This document shows positions 53,226 through 62,509 of a stretch of DNA of 64,000 bases, one piece after another. The DNA is taken from contig NZ_NFVA01000015.1 in NCBI RefSeq assembly GCF_002264395.1, positions 1 to 64,000 of the forward strand, read 5' to 3'. The stretch is from Paenibacillus sp. VTT E-133291. GTDB lineage: Bacteria; Bacillota; Bacilli; Paenibacillales; Paenibacillaceae. Made by a program: the position numbers and the translations under genes. The notes beneath the pieces were generated by a model. It ran no database searches, had not been told where the DNA came from, and saw only the letters and a program-made list of their open reading frames with translations. Each line of letters starts with the position of its first letter. The stretch's first letter is position 1.

Positions 53226-55527
53226 GATCAGAGTCAAACATCTAGTGTCATTCGTGCTACTCCCAGCCTTCCTGCTCATTCTTCTATTTAACTTTCTGCC
53301 CTCCTCAAAGGCACAAATGGAGGAAAGCCCAGCTATTCAATTTAACCTGGCCCGTACAGAACTTCTGCAAAAGCTAGAGTCTACAACTGGCAGTAAACGT
53401 ATGGAGCTTATTCAAACAAATATCATTGATAAGGAGCACGCCTACGATCCCTATAGATATGACGTAAATATTGGTCCCTCTATGAGTCAGTGGAATCATG
53501 ATGAACCGAGTATTTCCGACTTGCTGCCAGAGGATAAAATCGCTTTGTTAGAAGAATACATCCTTGATGGGCCAGCGAATAATACACGTATATTTGCGGT
53601 AAAGCTGCTTGCCTACGAATATGATGCTCTTGGCCGTAAGGAAGACGGCGATCAAGCGCTAATAACGGCCACTAAACAACTAGCCAGCAATTCTCACGTG
53701 GCACAAGAGCTGACGCTCCTTCGTGCAGAACGAGCCCTGAATCGTGGGGACATAACAACCGCTGAAGCTATTCTTGAACAAACCACATTGTTATCTGAGA
53801 ATCAGCAGGATTTAGATGCGCAAAAAGCATGGCTTACCGGGCGTCTGCTCTTCACAAAAGGTAAAGCACAAGAAGCACTTGCCGTAGTAGACAATGGCTT
53901 GGAGAGCTACCAAAAATTCTGGCAGGATATTCATAAACAAATGAGTCTTACCACTAGCAACTCAGATAAAGACACCGCAGACAAGGATGCAGCGGGATCA
54001 GCGTCAATTTCACCACCAACGATTGGAACTTCAGAGACCGAATTGCAGTTGGAGGCACTCCGGATTGCCATTCAGTCCGCTGTCGATATGGGGAACAACT
54101 CGACTGCCGTCGTATCCGGAACACTTACTCGTAGCGATGGTACTCCGGTCTCGCGTGCAGGTATTTTTCTCCGTGCTGAAAGCGAGGTTCATCACAGCAT
54201 TACATCTGCTGATTCCTACCGAATCGTTACAGACGATGAAGGACGTTTCGAATTCTACGGTGTGATTCCGGGCTTCTATCAACTGCAGCTTGGACTTAGC
54301 TATGATCAGATCGATGGCTGGGCTTGGCCTATACAGTATGACGATTGGATTGAAGTTAAACCGGGTGACCTGTTGAAGGAGAGTGTTGTTCTGCAACCTC
54401 TCATTGAGCTTCAGTCTCCTATTAATCAGGAGACACTAACTGGAAAGACCGTAGATTTCCGCTGGAAAGCTGTTAAGGGTGCAGCTTATTATCGTTTAAG
54501 CGGTGGGGTCTCGATGGTGGGGAGCTCCTTCAGTTCGCAGATTCGGGACCATATCACGGACAATCAAGTCTCTATTCCAGTAGATGAACTCTATTACAAC
54601 AGTGGTTTCTCCTACGGCAGTGGCGGAGAGGGCTTTGAATCGATTGATCCTCTATCTTTTCTTGTGTTCATGAATCCTGAAGCACGCTTTTCTTGGAATA
54701 TCGAGGCATTTGATGCGGATGGACATCTGCTTACCCGCAGTAGTGGCTACAGATTGAACGAAGAGACTGTAGGTAATCTGCCCTTCTTCTATCTCAAGGA
54801 ACGAGAACTAACCACAGCCGATAGACTATTGCTAAATAAGAAACCTGATCAAGCCATAGAAATGTACCAACAGAATGTTGCAGATGATCCAGAGGATGCT
54901 CATGCTCTACACATGCTTGTGAAGCTGATGCTCGCTAAATCCTCCCTGACGAAGGATGACTCATTAGAAGATCAGGCGATTCCGCTACTCCAAAAGCTCA
55001 TACAGTTGCATCCTTATTCTAATTATGCCTTCACGTTGACGCAGTACTATTTTGACCATAAGGACTGGAAATCATATAACGAGTATTATTCCCGCTACAT
55101 TGAGCTGAGTCAAACTATGGGGGATGACTATGACCGCTCGATTAATGCTACAGCTCTCATGCATCAAGGCAAGCTTACAGAAGCTCGGGAGCAATTTTCT
55201 ATCGCCTTAGAGCATGATGACAGCCATCGTTTTGTTGGCAGCTATTTGGCGGCAGAATTATACGTTGGTGAGTCGCTTTCTTCTGTCTTAACACTGGCTG
55301 AGCGTTACCCCGAACACAGCTTTGGTCTTAATGGGTATCGTTGGTCACAAATGATTAAACAGCTCATAGCCGAACGAACAAAACAACCTGATAACTTTGA
55401 CCAAGAGCTGAAGGAAAAACTCGGATGGTATATGGATGGTCAGACAGATGTTTTGAAACAATGGATGGATAGCACAAAATCCTCAGCACTGAAAACCTTT
55501 ATACAGGCTGTTTTAGCGGTAAGCTAA
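53215..55527 (+). CDS. large exported TPR protein with carboxypeptidase-regulatory-like domain
   Basis: This 770-residue protein has an N-terminal membrane anchor (LVSFVLLPAFLLILLFNFL). An N-terminal TPR-like helical region precedes a CarboxypepD_reg/CnaB-like beta-sandwich (SGTLTRSDGTPVSRAGIFLR ... TDDEGRFEFYGVIPGFYQL). A fibronectin-like segment and a C-terminal TPR block follow (ADRLLLNKKPDQAIEMYQQN, ATALMHQGKLTEAREQFSIA). It is the third gene of the ECF operon and is likely its signal sensor or main product on the cell surface; this is inference from order. Confidence 0.75.
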   Translation: MRIKIRVKHLVSFVLLPAFLLILLFNFLPSSKAQMEESPAIQFNLARTELLQKLESTTGSKRMELIQTNIIDKEHAYDPYRYDVNIGPSMSQWNHDEPSISDLLPEDKIALLEEYILDGPANNTRIFAVKLLAYEYDALGRKEDGDQALITATKQLASNSHVAQELTLLRAERALNRGDITTAEAILEQTTLLSENQQDLDAQKAWLTGRLLFTKGKAQEALAVVDNGLESYQKFWQDIHKQMSLTTSNSDKDTADKDAAGSASISPPTIGTSETELQLEALRIAIQSAVDMGNNSTAVVSGTLTRSDGTPVSRAGIFLRAESEVHHSITSADSYRIVTDDEGRFEFYGVIPGFYQLQLGLSYDQIDGWAWPIQYDDWIEVKPGDLLKESVVLQPLIELQSPINQETLTGKTVDFRWKAVKGAAYYRLSGGVSMVGSSFSSQIRDHITDNQVSIPVDELYYNSGFSYGSGGEGFESIDPLSFLVFMNPEARFSWNIEAFDADGHLLTRSSGYRLNEETVGNLPFFYLKERELTTADRLLLNKKPDQAIEMYQQNVADDPEDAHALHMLVKLMLAKSSLTKDDSLEDQAIPLLQKLIQLHPYSNYAFTLTQYYFDHKDWKSYNEYYSRYIELSQTMGDDYDRSINATALMHQGKLTEAREQFSIALEHDDSHRFVGSYLAAELYVGESLSSVLTLAERYPEHSFGLNGYRWSQMIKQLIAERTKQPDNFDQELKEKLGWYMDGQTDVLKQWMDSTKSSALKTFIQAVLAVS

Positions 55528-55552
55528 TTTAGCCTAACTCACTTATACAAAC

Positions 55553-55599
55553 AAAAATCCGGTCCCGCTCATTGAACACGAGCTTAGAACCGGATTTTT
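55553..55599. terminator. bidirectional terminator after the ECF operon
   Basis: AAAAATCCGGT (55553-55563) and ACCGGATTTTT (55589-55599) pair perfectly and also serve the convergent SDR gene. Confidence 0.88.
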
Positions 55600-55614
55600 T
55601 AATTACGCTTGAAT

Positions 55615-56424
55615 TTATTTACCTTTAGCTTCCATCATGTAATTCTGGAAGTCCGTAATACTAGGGTTGGACATATAGTGACCACCCTCTACTTCTATTG
55701 TTTGTCCGGTGATGAATTTAGATTCATCCGATGCCAGGAACAATACTGTGTTTCCGATATCATCCGCTTCCCCATGGTAAGGGAGGGCATTGAACTTCTG
55801 GAAAATATCCAGCACAGCTGGCGGCATATTTCTTGCAGCCGCAGGTGTTAGAATTAGGCCTGGAGCCACTCCGTTACAACGAATCTTATCCTTACCATAT
55901 TGTGTAGCGATATAACGTGTAAGGTTCACAACAGCTGCCTTAGAGGAACCATAAGCCGTGCGCAATGAATCTCCTGCAAATGCTGACATCGAAGCGGTGT
56001 TAATAATAGAACCTCCGCCCGCTTTAATCATATGTGGAATAGCAAATCGGCTGCCTAATAGAACACTTTTGGTGTTCACGTTCATCAGGCGATCCCATTC
56101 TTCCAAATCTATGTTGACCACATCAAGGTCTTTTTGCAGATTAGTTAGACCTACGTTGTTGAACAAAACTGTAATGGTGCCATACTGAGCGACTGTGAAA
56201 TCAACAGCTTCCTTGATCGAATCTGCTTGGGATGCATCCAGGAAAAGACCTTCTGCCTCTCCACCCTCACTTTTAATCTTAGCCGCTGCTTCCTTGGCAG
56301 CCTCTACATTAAAATCGGCGATGACAACTTTGGCTCCTTCTCTAGCCATTAGAGTAGCGGCTGATAAGCCAATACCTGAAGCGCCTCCAGTGACTAATGC
56401 AACCTTACCTTGAACTCTTCCCAT
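55615..56424 (-). CDS. SDR family oxidoreductase
   Basis: This 269-residue classical SDR has TGGASGIG near residues 12-19, an acidic residue after strand 2 (VIADFN, NAD-type), NNVG, the catalytic Ser in NTASM and YGSSK. FITGQTIEVEGGHYMS ends the core. ATG 56424 is seven bases after AGGGGT. It is downstream of a MarR-type gene on the same strand, likely cotranscribed. The substrate is unknown. Confidence 0.87.
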   Translation of the reverse strand: MGRVQGKVALVTGGASGIGLSAATLMAREGAKVVIADFNVEAAKEAAAKIKSEGGEAEGLFLDASQADSIKEAVDFTVAQYGTITVLFNNVGLTNLQKDLDVVNIDLEEWDRLMNVNTKSVLLGSRFAIPHMIKAGGGSIINTASMSAFAGDSLRTAYGSSKAAVVNLTRYIATQYGKDKIRCNGVAPGLILTPAAARNMPPAVLDIFQKFNALPYHGEADDIGNTVLFLASDESKFITGQTIEVEGGHYMSNPSITDFQNYMMEAKGK

Positions 56425-56470
56425 ATCCATACCCCTTTATAATGTGATTAAGATTCTTAGATGACTTCAT

Positions 56471-56905
56471 TTATGTTTCAGAGCTATCAAAGCTCGTTAA
56501 CAACTTTTCATAAATTTTCAAGAATTGCTGCAGTTCTTCTTCATCGAGCTTCAGAAATATTTCAGCTCGGAGCTCCTGTCCTTTTAGCTGTGCTTCCTTC
56601 AGTACATCCTTACCTTTGTCCGTGATCGAGAGCAGTACATTTCGGCGATCATCTTCATTATATTTACGCTCGGCCATTTCCTGTTTAATTAAGCGATTGG
56701 CAATGTTCGTCATCGCCCCCGGCGTATAACCTAATTTTTTAGCCAAAGTAGTTTGCTTCTGCGGACCCTTTTTATTCAATTCTCCCAAGACGAGAACGGG
56801 TGATATCCCAATATTATGGTCAAAAGCATTCATCCACCGAACAATAATTTCATCCGTGAATAATTCAACTGCATGTATGAGTCTAAAAAAATCTGGGTTT
56901 TCCAA
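56471..56905 (-). CDS. MarR family regulator
   Basis: This MarR-type winged-helix protein (144 residues) has QKQTTLAKKLGYTPGAMTNI as the recognition region and EDDRRNVLLSITDKG in the wing. Translation likely begins at TTG 56905, six bases after AGGAGG; the ATG at 56911 directly abuts that site. It precedes the SDR gene by 46 bases, and an AT-rich dyad lies upstream, suggesting autoregulation of a two-gene operon. Confidence 0.87.
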   Translation of the reverse strand: MENPDFFRLIHAVELFTDEIIVRWMNAFDHNIGISPVLVLGELNKKGPQKQTTLAKKLGYTPGAMTNIANRLIKQEMAERKYNEDDRRNVLLSITDKGKDVLKEAQLKGQELRAEIFLKLDEEELQQFLKIYEKLLTSFDSSET

Positions 56906-56971
56906 GTACATCCTCCTATAACGCTCATGATCATTGGGTGCTTCTGTATTTATTTTAACACTAAAATATTT

Positions 56972-56985
56972 AATAGTAAACTATT
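56972..56985 (-). promoter_or_regulatory. candidate MarR operator
   Basis: AATAGT-AA-ACTATT is a perfect dyad, and a further ATAAACTATTAATAA follows within 15 bases. It lies about 65 bases upstream of the MarR start. Confidence 0.5.
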
Positions 56986-57007
56986 TAACGATAAACTATT
57001 AATAATC

Positions 57008-57035
57008 AAAAAAAAAGAATGCTCAGCAAGCATCC
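57008..57035 (-). terminator. terminator of the RDD gene
   Basis: On the minus strand GGATGCT-N5-AGCATTC forms a stem with one G-T pair, followed by a run of nine T's, directly after the stop at 57037. Confidence 0.8.
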
Positions 57036-57036
57036 T

Positions 57037-57576
57037 TTAAATTGCAGATTTATCAATAACATAAGTACCGGCCATCATATCGTGAAGCGCACGTTTACGG
57101 GGAGTAAATGCGACAAATAGATAATCCACAAGCATGATAAAGCCAAGTATTTTACTGAGATCATTAGCCAATGGTGCCCATAAGGCAAGGTTGGTGGAAA
57201 TCGCAGTGAGGTCGTAGAGACTGACACCAACAATCATTGAAAAAATTGTACTAATGATTCGGAAAATATTTCGAACTAGAGCTTCCTTCAGCGTTGGATA
57301 ACTCCCTTGATCATTAACAATCTTTATCTTTAAAATCAGCTTCCCGGGTGATCCGCCAAATCTAACGATCATAAAAATATCAAACACGATGAAGATAATA
57401 TACTCAAGGATAATAGGAATCTCCGAGTGCAAGGAAACAGCTAATGAGTTGAATAGCATGTAAACAATAACCGCAGGGATCAGAATGACAAGGAGATCAA
57501 GAATGGTAGCCAGTACTCTTTTCCAAAATCCTATGAAATCCTCCTGTTCCAAACGCTCCACTTTATAGTTATTCAT
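57037..57576 (-). CDS. RDD family membrane protein
   Basis: This 179-residue protein has three or more membrane helices and the RDD signature (FWKRVLATILDLLVILIP with conserved R and D, then RFGGSPGKLILKIKIV, and KRALHDMMAGTYVI at the end). RDD proteins are small integral membrane proteins, some linked to ion transport, mostly uncharacterised. It is preceded on the same strand by two small genes and may be in an operon with them. Confidence 0.85.
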   Translation of the reverse strand: MNNYKVERLEQEDFIGFWKRVLATILDLLVILIPAVIVYMLFNSLAVSLHSEIPIILEYIIFIVFDIFMIVRFGGSPGKLILKIKIVNDQGSYPTLKEALVRNIFRIISTIFSMIVGVSLYDLTAISTNLALWAPLANDLSKILGFIMLVDYLFVAFTPRKRALHDMMAGTYVIDKSAI

Positions 57577-57599
57577 ATCAGGGCCCCCGCTCTCTATGC

Positions 57600-57758
57600 T
57601 TAACTGTATTCATTCAGCCTTTTGATCCGCTCTTCAATAATGGATTCCAGTTCCTTATTATGTTTTAGAATCACCCGTATATCAGAAAGTTTATCTGTTA
57701 ATTTAATAATTCTATGAATGTCTTCCCAATTATATCCACGGTTCCATTTAAAAATCAT
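57600..57758 (-). CDS. hypothetical 52-residue protein
   Basis: This small charged helical protein (MIFKWNRGYNWEDI...LKHNKELESIIEERIKRLNEY) is preceded by GGAG six bases before ATG 57758. A longer reading starting at 57893 overlaps the upstream gene and is less likely. It has no recognised family. It lies between the small membrane protein and the RDD gene. Confidence 0.5.
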   Translation of the reverse strand: MIFKWNRGYNWEDIHRIIKLTDKLSDIRVILKHNKELESIIEERIKRLNEYS

Positions 57759-57790
57759 CACAGGCTCCAATGATTCTAATTTACATAGGC

Positions 57791-58090
57791 TCAGCTGAGC
57801 CCGATCGGCAGGAGGATAAGCCCTAGCGATATAACAGTTATAATTCTTGTAGTGAGGAGGGTTAGCTTGACATTTTTTTCTGATTTGTACCAACCTTTAA
57901 ACTGAAAATGATTCCGATACAGCATAAAAAATATCAATACATTTCCAAACGCCATACTCCAGTTATATACGGGCTGACCAAATATAGATTGATATACGAA
58001 TCGCTCTGCCCCGCCTAAAATAAACAAGGTCAACACAAGTAATATACATAATCGAAATAATTCCAGAATAAAGGAAGCGAATTTCATCAT
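57791..58090 (-). CDS. small membrane protein (99 aa)
   Basis: The protein has three predicted membrane helices (ILELFRLCILLVLTLFILGG, MAFGNVLIFFMLY, TRIITVISLGLILLPIGL). AAAGGA lies upstream of paired ATGs at 58090/58087. I do not recognise it. It is probably cotranscribed with the following small gene and the RDD gene. Confidence 0.6.
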   Translation of the reverse strand: MMKFASFILELFRLCILLVLTLFILGGAERFVYQSIFGQPVYNWSMAFGNVLIFFMLYRNHFQFKGWYKSEKNVKLTLLTTRIITVISLGLILLPIGLS

Positions 58091-58218
58091 TTTATAACCG
58101 TCCTTTCAAGATCTGCCTATCCCAAATTACATCCATATTCCTCCAAATTATACACCTTACATCTAATAACTCCTATCTGAATATTCGATTCCGTATATAT
58201 TTTTCACGCTAAAAAACA

Positions 58219-58253
58219 ACCCAGCCCTAGATAAATTGTATCCTGAGCTGGGT
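58219..58253 (-). terminator. terminator of the ABC-F gene
   Basis: ACCCAGC (58219-58225) and GCTGGGT (58247-58253) pair, and the minus strand continues TGTTTTTT. Confidence 0.8.
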
Positions 58254-58269
58254 GATTTTGACTCTCTTT

Positions 58270-60120
58270 TTAGAAGAGTGTAGTTTCATCCTTATCTCTT
58301 AGTTCCTGAATCTGTAACCGCAGATTAACTATGTCCGCCATTAGCGCCTCATTCTCAGCCTCTGTATCCCTACTTCCACTTTGGATCAATTGATTCAGAC
58401 GGAGCGTCAGAAGGACAAGCTCGTCCTCCCGCGCCTGTTCTTTTTGGGTAAGCACACGACTTCTATCTTTGGAAATGTATTCATTATAGGAACCCTGGAA
58501 AAACTTCGGTGTCTGAGCCGGCTCTAAGATTACCAGACGATTAGCTACATTAGTGTGCAGATATCGGTCATGCGAGACCATCACAAGCCCTCCCGGATAT
58601 ACCCTTAACGCTTCTTCTACACGCTCCCTAGTGTCAATGTCCAGATAATTGGTGGGTTCGTCCAGTACTAATAGGTTAGCTTTTCCAAAGTACAGTTTAA
58701 GGAAAGCTACACGACATTTCTCTCCCAGACTTAAATCACCAATTCGTTTAAAGACATCCTCCCGCGAAAATAAAAAGCAGCCTAGAATCGTTCGTGCCTC
58801 CGTTTGGGTCATACCCGGCAGTTCAAGCAAGCTATCCAGAATCGTGGATGACACCGCTAGATTATCGAGCTCTTGGGCAAAATAACCAATCTTCGTCCGT
58901 GGATGCAGCCGTACTTCACCTTGGGTGGGTTTATGAATACCCGCAATCAACTTCAGCAAAGAAGACTTCCCAACCCCATTGGGCCCCAGAATAGCAAGAC
59001 GATCTCCTCGATTCAAGGACAAACTGAAATTTTTCAATACAGGCGCACTATCCTTATAAGCAAAATCAATCTCGCGGAGTGACAGCAAAGTGTCCGCCAT
59101 TAATGCTTCCGTCTCCAGCTTCATCTTCAGCTTGCTTGTCTCGCGCGGCAATTCCACACGGTTCTTATTTAAGCGTTCGAGTGCAGCTTCCTTCGCATGA
59201 AGACGAGACACGTTCTTCTTAGATTTCGCACGCAGGAAATCATGCTGTCCGGCAGCACGGTGTGCCTGCTGGAACCACTCCGAATACCTTCTGATGCTCT
59301 CCAGTATTTTCTCCTTTTCCTGTTCCTGCTTCTTATATTGTCCCTCTAGCGTTCGTGCCTCTATCGCTTTCTGCTCCCGATACTGCGTATATCCACCCCA
59401 ATACCGGCTACATCCCCCTGGACTAAGTTCCAGTAAAGCTGTCGCCGTTCGATCGATGAACGTACGATCATGCGAAACATAAAGTACGGTTCCAGGGTAG
59501 GTGTGCACCCAATGTTCCAACCACTCCATCGTCTCTCCATCTAAGTGATTTGTCGGCTCATCTAGAATCAACAGCTTTGGCTGCTGGGCCAGTAATGCTG
59601 CTAATTGGACACGTGTCTTTTGCCCTCCGCTTAGCGATGGGTATGGCAAATCCCAAACTGAGCGTTCTAGCTTAAGCTGTTTCAAGCACTTTTCCGCTTT
59701 AGCCTCCCAGTCATATCCATTAAGCTGCAGGTATCGTTCGTACACTTCGGCGTATTCAGTAAGTCCAGCTTCACTCTCGTCGTTCACTTCCTGCAACCTC
59801 TGACCAAGGAGTTGAAGCCGGCGCTTTAATTGGGGTAGCTCTGCCGATCCGGCGAGAACGTAATCCAAGGCGCTTACTTCTTCTGATACTTCTAACTGCT
59901 GATCCAGCACGCCCCATTCTTCAGGAGGTAAGCCGTGATAAATACTCCCTTCCTCAAAGTTGAGGCGACCGATCAGTCCCTTAAGCAGTGTGGTTTTGCC
60001 GATTCCATTACGGCCGAACAAGAGCACACGCTCTCCTTCCGATATCTCAAAGGACACCTTCTCAAATAACAGGGTCCCGCTCCATTCTTTACGTAAATTC
60101 TTTGCTTTTATTAGGGTCAT
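58270..60120 (-). CDS. ABC-F type ribosomal protection ATPase
   Basis: This 616-residue protein has two ABC domains (Walker A GRNGIGKTT near 36-44 and GPNGVGKSS; signatures LSGGQKTR and LSLGEKCR; both LDEPTN), no membrane segments, and a charged linker (EWFQQAHRAAGQHDFLRAKS). It also has a helical C-terminal tail. This is the antibiotic-resistance ABC-F layout (Vga/Lsa/VmlR/Msr-like). Such proteins displace drugs acting at the peptidyl-transferase centre. A 340-base leader with a terminator just before its GGAGG site points to drug-induced antitermination. Resistance spectrum is unknown. Confidence 0.87.
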   Translation of the reverse strand: MTLIKAKNLRKEWSGTLLFEKVSFEISEGERVLLFGRNGIGKTTLLKGLIGRLNFEEGSIYHGLPPEEWGVLDQQLEVSEEVSALDYVLAGSAELPQLKRRLQLLGQRLQEVNDESEAGLTEYAEVYERYLQLNGYDWEAKAEKCLKQLKLERSVWDLPYPSLSGGQKTRVQLAALLAQQPKLLILDEPTNHLDGETMEWLEHWVHTYPGTVLYVSHDRTFIDRTATALLELSPGGCSRYWGGYTQYREQKAIEARTLEGQYKKQEQEKEKILESIRRYSEWFQQAHRAAGQHDFLRAKSKKNVSRLHAKEAALERLNKNRVELPRETSKLKMKLETEALMADTLLSLREIDFAYKDSAPVLKNFSLSLNRGDRLAILGPNGVGKSSLLKLIAGIHKPTQGEVRLHPRTKIGYFAQELDNLAVSSTILDSLLELPGMTQTEARTILGCFLFSREDVFKRIGDLSLGEKCRVAFLKLYFGKANLLVLDEPTNYLDIDTRERVEEALRVYPGGLVMVSHDRYLHTNVANRLVILEPAQTPKFFQGSYNEYISKDRSRVLTQKEQAREDELVLLTLRLNQLIQSGSRDTEAENEALMADIVNLRLQIQELRDKDETTLF

Positions 60121-60460
60121 ATTCCATTCCTCCGATTATATTGCAAATAAAAAACCGCAGCCAGCGGTCTGCGGTCGAATAGCGTATGATGGGGGAATAT
60201 GCCATAACATGAATAGACTACGGCTGTGATCACCTGCTGCATGCAGAGTAAACCAAACAATAGATCGATCTATTCATATAAAAGCAACGTAAGGCCCCCG
60301 ACCGACACACGTATCCCTGACCGTTATCACCCTGCGCGGGTGCTCCGTGACTTGTGCATATGCACTTTACAAGTTGGATGGTCTAATTCATTAGGAAACG
60401 TGTTAGTTATTCATCAGTCGGTGGTCCTCCGTCATTGTCCGAATTGGTTTGAATGAGTAC
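60121..60460 (-). other. structured leader of the ABC-F gene
   Basis: Between the promoter and the ATG the transcript carries several dyads (GTGCATATGCAC near 60351, CACCC-N5-GGGTG near 60334). Short open frames include a 26-codon frame from GTG 60314 and a 41-codon frame from ATG 60242 that runs through the terminator into the gene start. One may be a regulatory leader peptide; I cannot tell which. Confidence 0.5.
60149..60175 (-). terminator. attenuator before the ABC-F gene
   Basis: On the minus strand ACCGCAG-N8-CTGCGGT is followed by TTTTTT and ends only about 20 bases before the gene's GGAGG. A terminator inside a leader is the hallmark of attenuation. Confidence 0.82.
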
Positions 60461-60490
60461 AGTATAGACTAACTAAGATCAGAAATACAA
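60461..60490 (-). promoter_or_regulatory. promoter of the ABC-F gene
   Basis: On the minus strand TTGTAT (60490-60485) and TATACT (60466-60461) are separated by 18 bases, a good sigma-A promoter. Confidence 0.55.
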
Positions 60491-60502
60491 TTCCAAGAAC
60501 AG

Positions 60503-61417
60503 TTATAAATTAATCTTTACCGACTGAGACTGTGGATTCCATTGCACCTGAATGCTAAATAATTGGGGCAAGATGCTTAGTGGAATTAACAATCGGTTAT
60601 TTTCATTACGAGATGCGATTATCTTAATGGATTTCCCATTCACGATAGCCTGCTCGGATAAAGGCTTATGTGTCACCGTACGACCACCTATCGTAATTAG
60701 CAGTGCACCAGTACCAGCTTCGCTCTGCAGAGTTCCACCTAACAACGCTACAGATTCTCTCAGCGGAATAAATACACGGGAGTTATCCAATATAAAGGGA
60801 TCATTCAGCTTTGTCGTGACGCCATCCAGCTCAAAAGCTCCAGCAAACGTCTTACTTCCCACAGAGTACCCGTTCTTTGTCGCAATGCTCTCCATAGCCA
60901 GTGTACTAGTTGTAATGATGACTCTTGTGTTCTTAGCTATTTTTGGATATAACCAGTGGATATCATCATTATGCATTCGAATACATCCAGCACTAACATA
61001 CTTTCCTATGGATGACTCATTACTATTGCCGTGAATCGCGTACGTAGTTCCATAAGTTCCATTTACCTCTAGCCCTAACCAGCGGTCGCCAAGCGGATTG
61101 GCCGGATCACCCCCAGGTATTTTCTCTTTGTAGTAGGGTCTGTTCTTTACTTTAACTACCATTTTGAAGCTACCTTCCGGTGTCAGTTCCTTCGATTTCC
61201 CTGTTGCGACCGGAAAAGTCTTCACCAGCTTGCCATCACTGAAATACGCGAGTTTGTTTGTTTTTTTATTCACGATAATTAGATCGGATCCAGCAGCAGC
61301 TTCCGCCTTTCCCACACCTGTAAAACATGCAGCGAACAGAAGCCCAAACACAAGCATCAGCTTTATGTTCCGCTGTAATGAAGATTGAAACCAGCTACTC
61401 GAAACAAAAAATCCCAA
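60503..61417 (-). CDS. L,D-transpeptidase with CuAO-like wall-binding domain
   Basis: This exported 304-residue protein has a signal peptide ending GKAEAAA, then a YkuD catalytic domain with His129-Gly130 and SAGCIRM (Cys145 nucleophile). A C-terminal copper-amine-oxidase N-terminal-like domain follows (SRVFIPLRESVALLGGTLQ, RLLIPLSILPQLF). The enzyme forms 3-3 peptidoglycan crosslinks or attaches proteins. It starts at TTG 61417 with GGAGG nine bases upstream. Confidence 0.88.
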   Translation of the reverse strand: MGFFVSSSWFQSSLQRNIKLMLVFGLLFAACFTGVGKAEAAAGSDLIIVNKKTNKLAYFSDGKLVKTFPVATGKSKELTPEGSFKMVVKVKNRPYYKEKIPGGDPANPLGDRWLGLEVNGTYGTTYAIHGNSNESSIGKYVSAGCIRMHNDDIHWLYPKIAKNTRVIITTSTLAMESIATKNGYSVGSKTFAGAFELDGVTTKLNDPFILDNSRVFIPLRESVALLGGTLQSEAGTGALLITIGGRTVTHKPLSEQAIVNGKSIKIIASRNENNRLLIPLSILPQLFSIQVQWNPQSQSVKINL

Positions 61418-61546
61418 TTTTCTCCACCTCCATATATAAAGACGAAATCATTTCAATTTAGTTGCATACCAGCCTGTACCTATTCTTTTCAACTCGTCCC
61501 CCGCATTTGACGCAGAGATTGCAATACTGTAACCAAGTGCACACGA
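61418..61546. other. upstream region of the L,D-transpeptidase gene
   Basis: No gene is visible. The part next to the start carries the ribosome site GGAGGTGGAG. With the terminator and VOC remnant at 61547-61705 it makes up the space before cutC. Confidence 0.5.
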
Positions 61547-61581
61547 CAAAAAGCCGACCTTTGGATAACCAAAGATCAGCT
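61547..61581 (-). terminator. terminator downstream of cutC and the VOC remnant
   Basis: AGCCGACCTTTGG (61552-61564) and CCAAAGATCAGCT (61569-61581) pair with two mismatches, and the minus strand ends in TTTTTG. Confidence 0.8.
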
Positions 61582-61615
61582 CTGTATTTTTAAACAATAT
61601 TTTATGTTTCAGCGG

Positions 61616-61705
61616 CTACAGTTTCTTACCTGAACCCAATGCAATCACATACCCATCCGGATCTTTAATCTCAAAATCCTTTCAGCTCCCCCAGTCTGTA
61701 ATCCA
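61616..61705 (-). pseudogene. VOC (glyoxalase-like) C-terminal remnant
   Basis: In one minus-strand frame WITDWGS, a stop, then KDFEIKDPDGYVIALGSGKKL and a normal stop can be read. FEIKDPDGYVI is the C-terminal VOC/glyoxalase signature. The rest of the gene is missing, replaced upstream by cutC, so this is a truncated relic. Confidence 0.7.
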
Positions 61706-61720
61706 TTATTATCGTTAAGG

Positions 61721-62419
61721 CTAGTGCTCTTTTCTTTGATCCAGAAGGTTTCGAACAGCCTGCAAGCGAAGAGGATCTATAGGTTTCAGCGCATCACCCT
61801 CTACTCTAACTGCTGAACCGAAATGTACCCGCCTCACACCTGTTTGTTGTACAAAATCGCTTATCCCTTCCACCGTTAATCCACTACCTGCCAGTATGTT
61901 GATAGATCGCTCCGCAGTAAGCTGTTCAAGCGCAGCAATACGCTCCGCGCCCTTAGGGGCTGTACTCTCGGCTCCTGATGTTAGAATGTCAGTAATTTGA
62001 GGATAACGTATCAATATTTCTAACGCCTCAAATTGATCCCTCACCACGTCAAACGCTCGATGGAATGTCACCTCCAGACCCTGTGCAGCCTGAAGCAGTC
62101 GTTGAAGTGCCTCTTCGTCAATCGTTCCGTCAGATCGTAACATGCCCATAACAACTGAGAATCCGCCGATAGATGCGATATGCTGAATATCCCTCTCCAT
62201 AGTTTCTATATCATCCTTATCGTAATAAAAGGATCTGGCGTGAGGCCTAACCATTACTCTGACCGGGATCGAGACGGCTTCGCGCACTTTTTCTATTAGT
62301 CCCAGACTGGGTGTTAATCCCCCTTCACTAATCGCTGTGATCAGTTCAATTCGGTCAGCACCATAACGTTCGGCCAGCACTGCATCACTTAATGTTGTAG
62401 CAATAACTTCTAGTAACAT
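61721..62419 (-). CDS. cutC: CutC family protein
   Basis: This 232-residue TIM-barrel protein has the CutC opening LLEVIATTLSDAVLAERYGA, RIELITAISEGGLTPS and IPVRVMVRPHARSFYY, then VTFHRAFD and ILAGSGLT. CutC was named for copper homeostasis, but its biochemical role is doubtful. ATG 62419 is seven bases after AAAGGAGA. It lies downstream of the sugar-epimerase gene on the same strand, behind a terminator. Confidence 0.9.
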   Translation of the reverse strand: MLLEVIATTLSDAVLAERYGADRIELITAISEGGLTPSLGLIEKVREAVSIPVRVMVRPHARSFYYDKDDIETMERDIQHIASIGGFSVVMGMLRSDGTIDEEALQRLLQAAQGLEVTFHRAFDVVRDQFEALEILIRYPQITDILTSGAESTAPKGAERIAALEQLTAERSINILAGSGLTVEGISDFVQQTGVRRVHFGSAVRVEGDALKPIDPLRLQAVRNLLDQRKEH

Positions 62420-62509
62420 TGTTGTCTCTCCTTTATTCATCTTAGAACCTTGCTTTCTGCTATTTTCTTCATCCGCACATTATCCTAACCCACATCCACA
62501 TAAACACGC

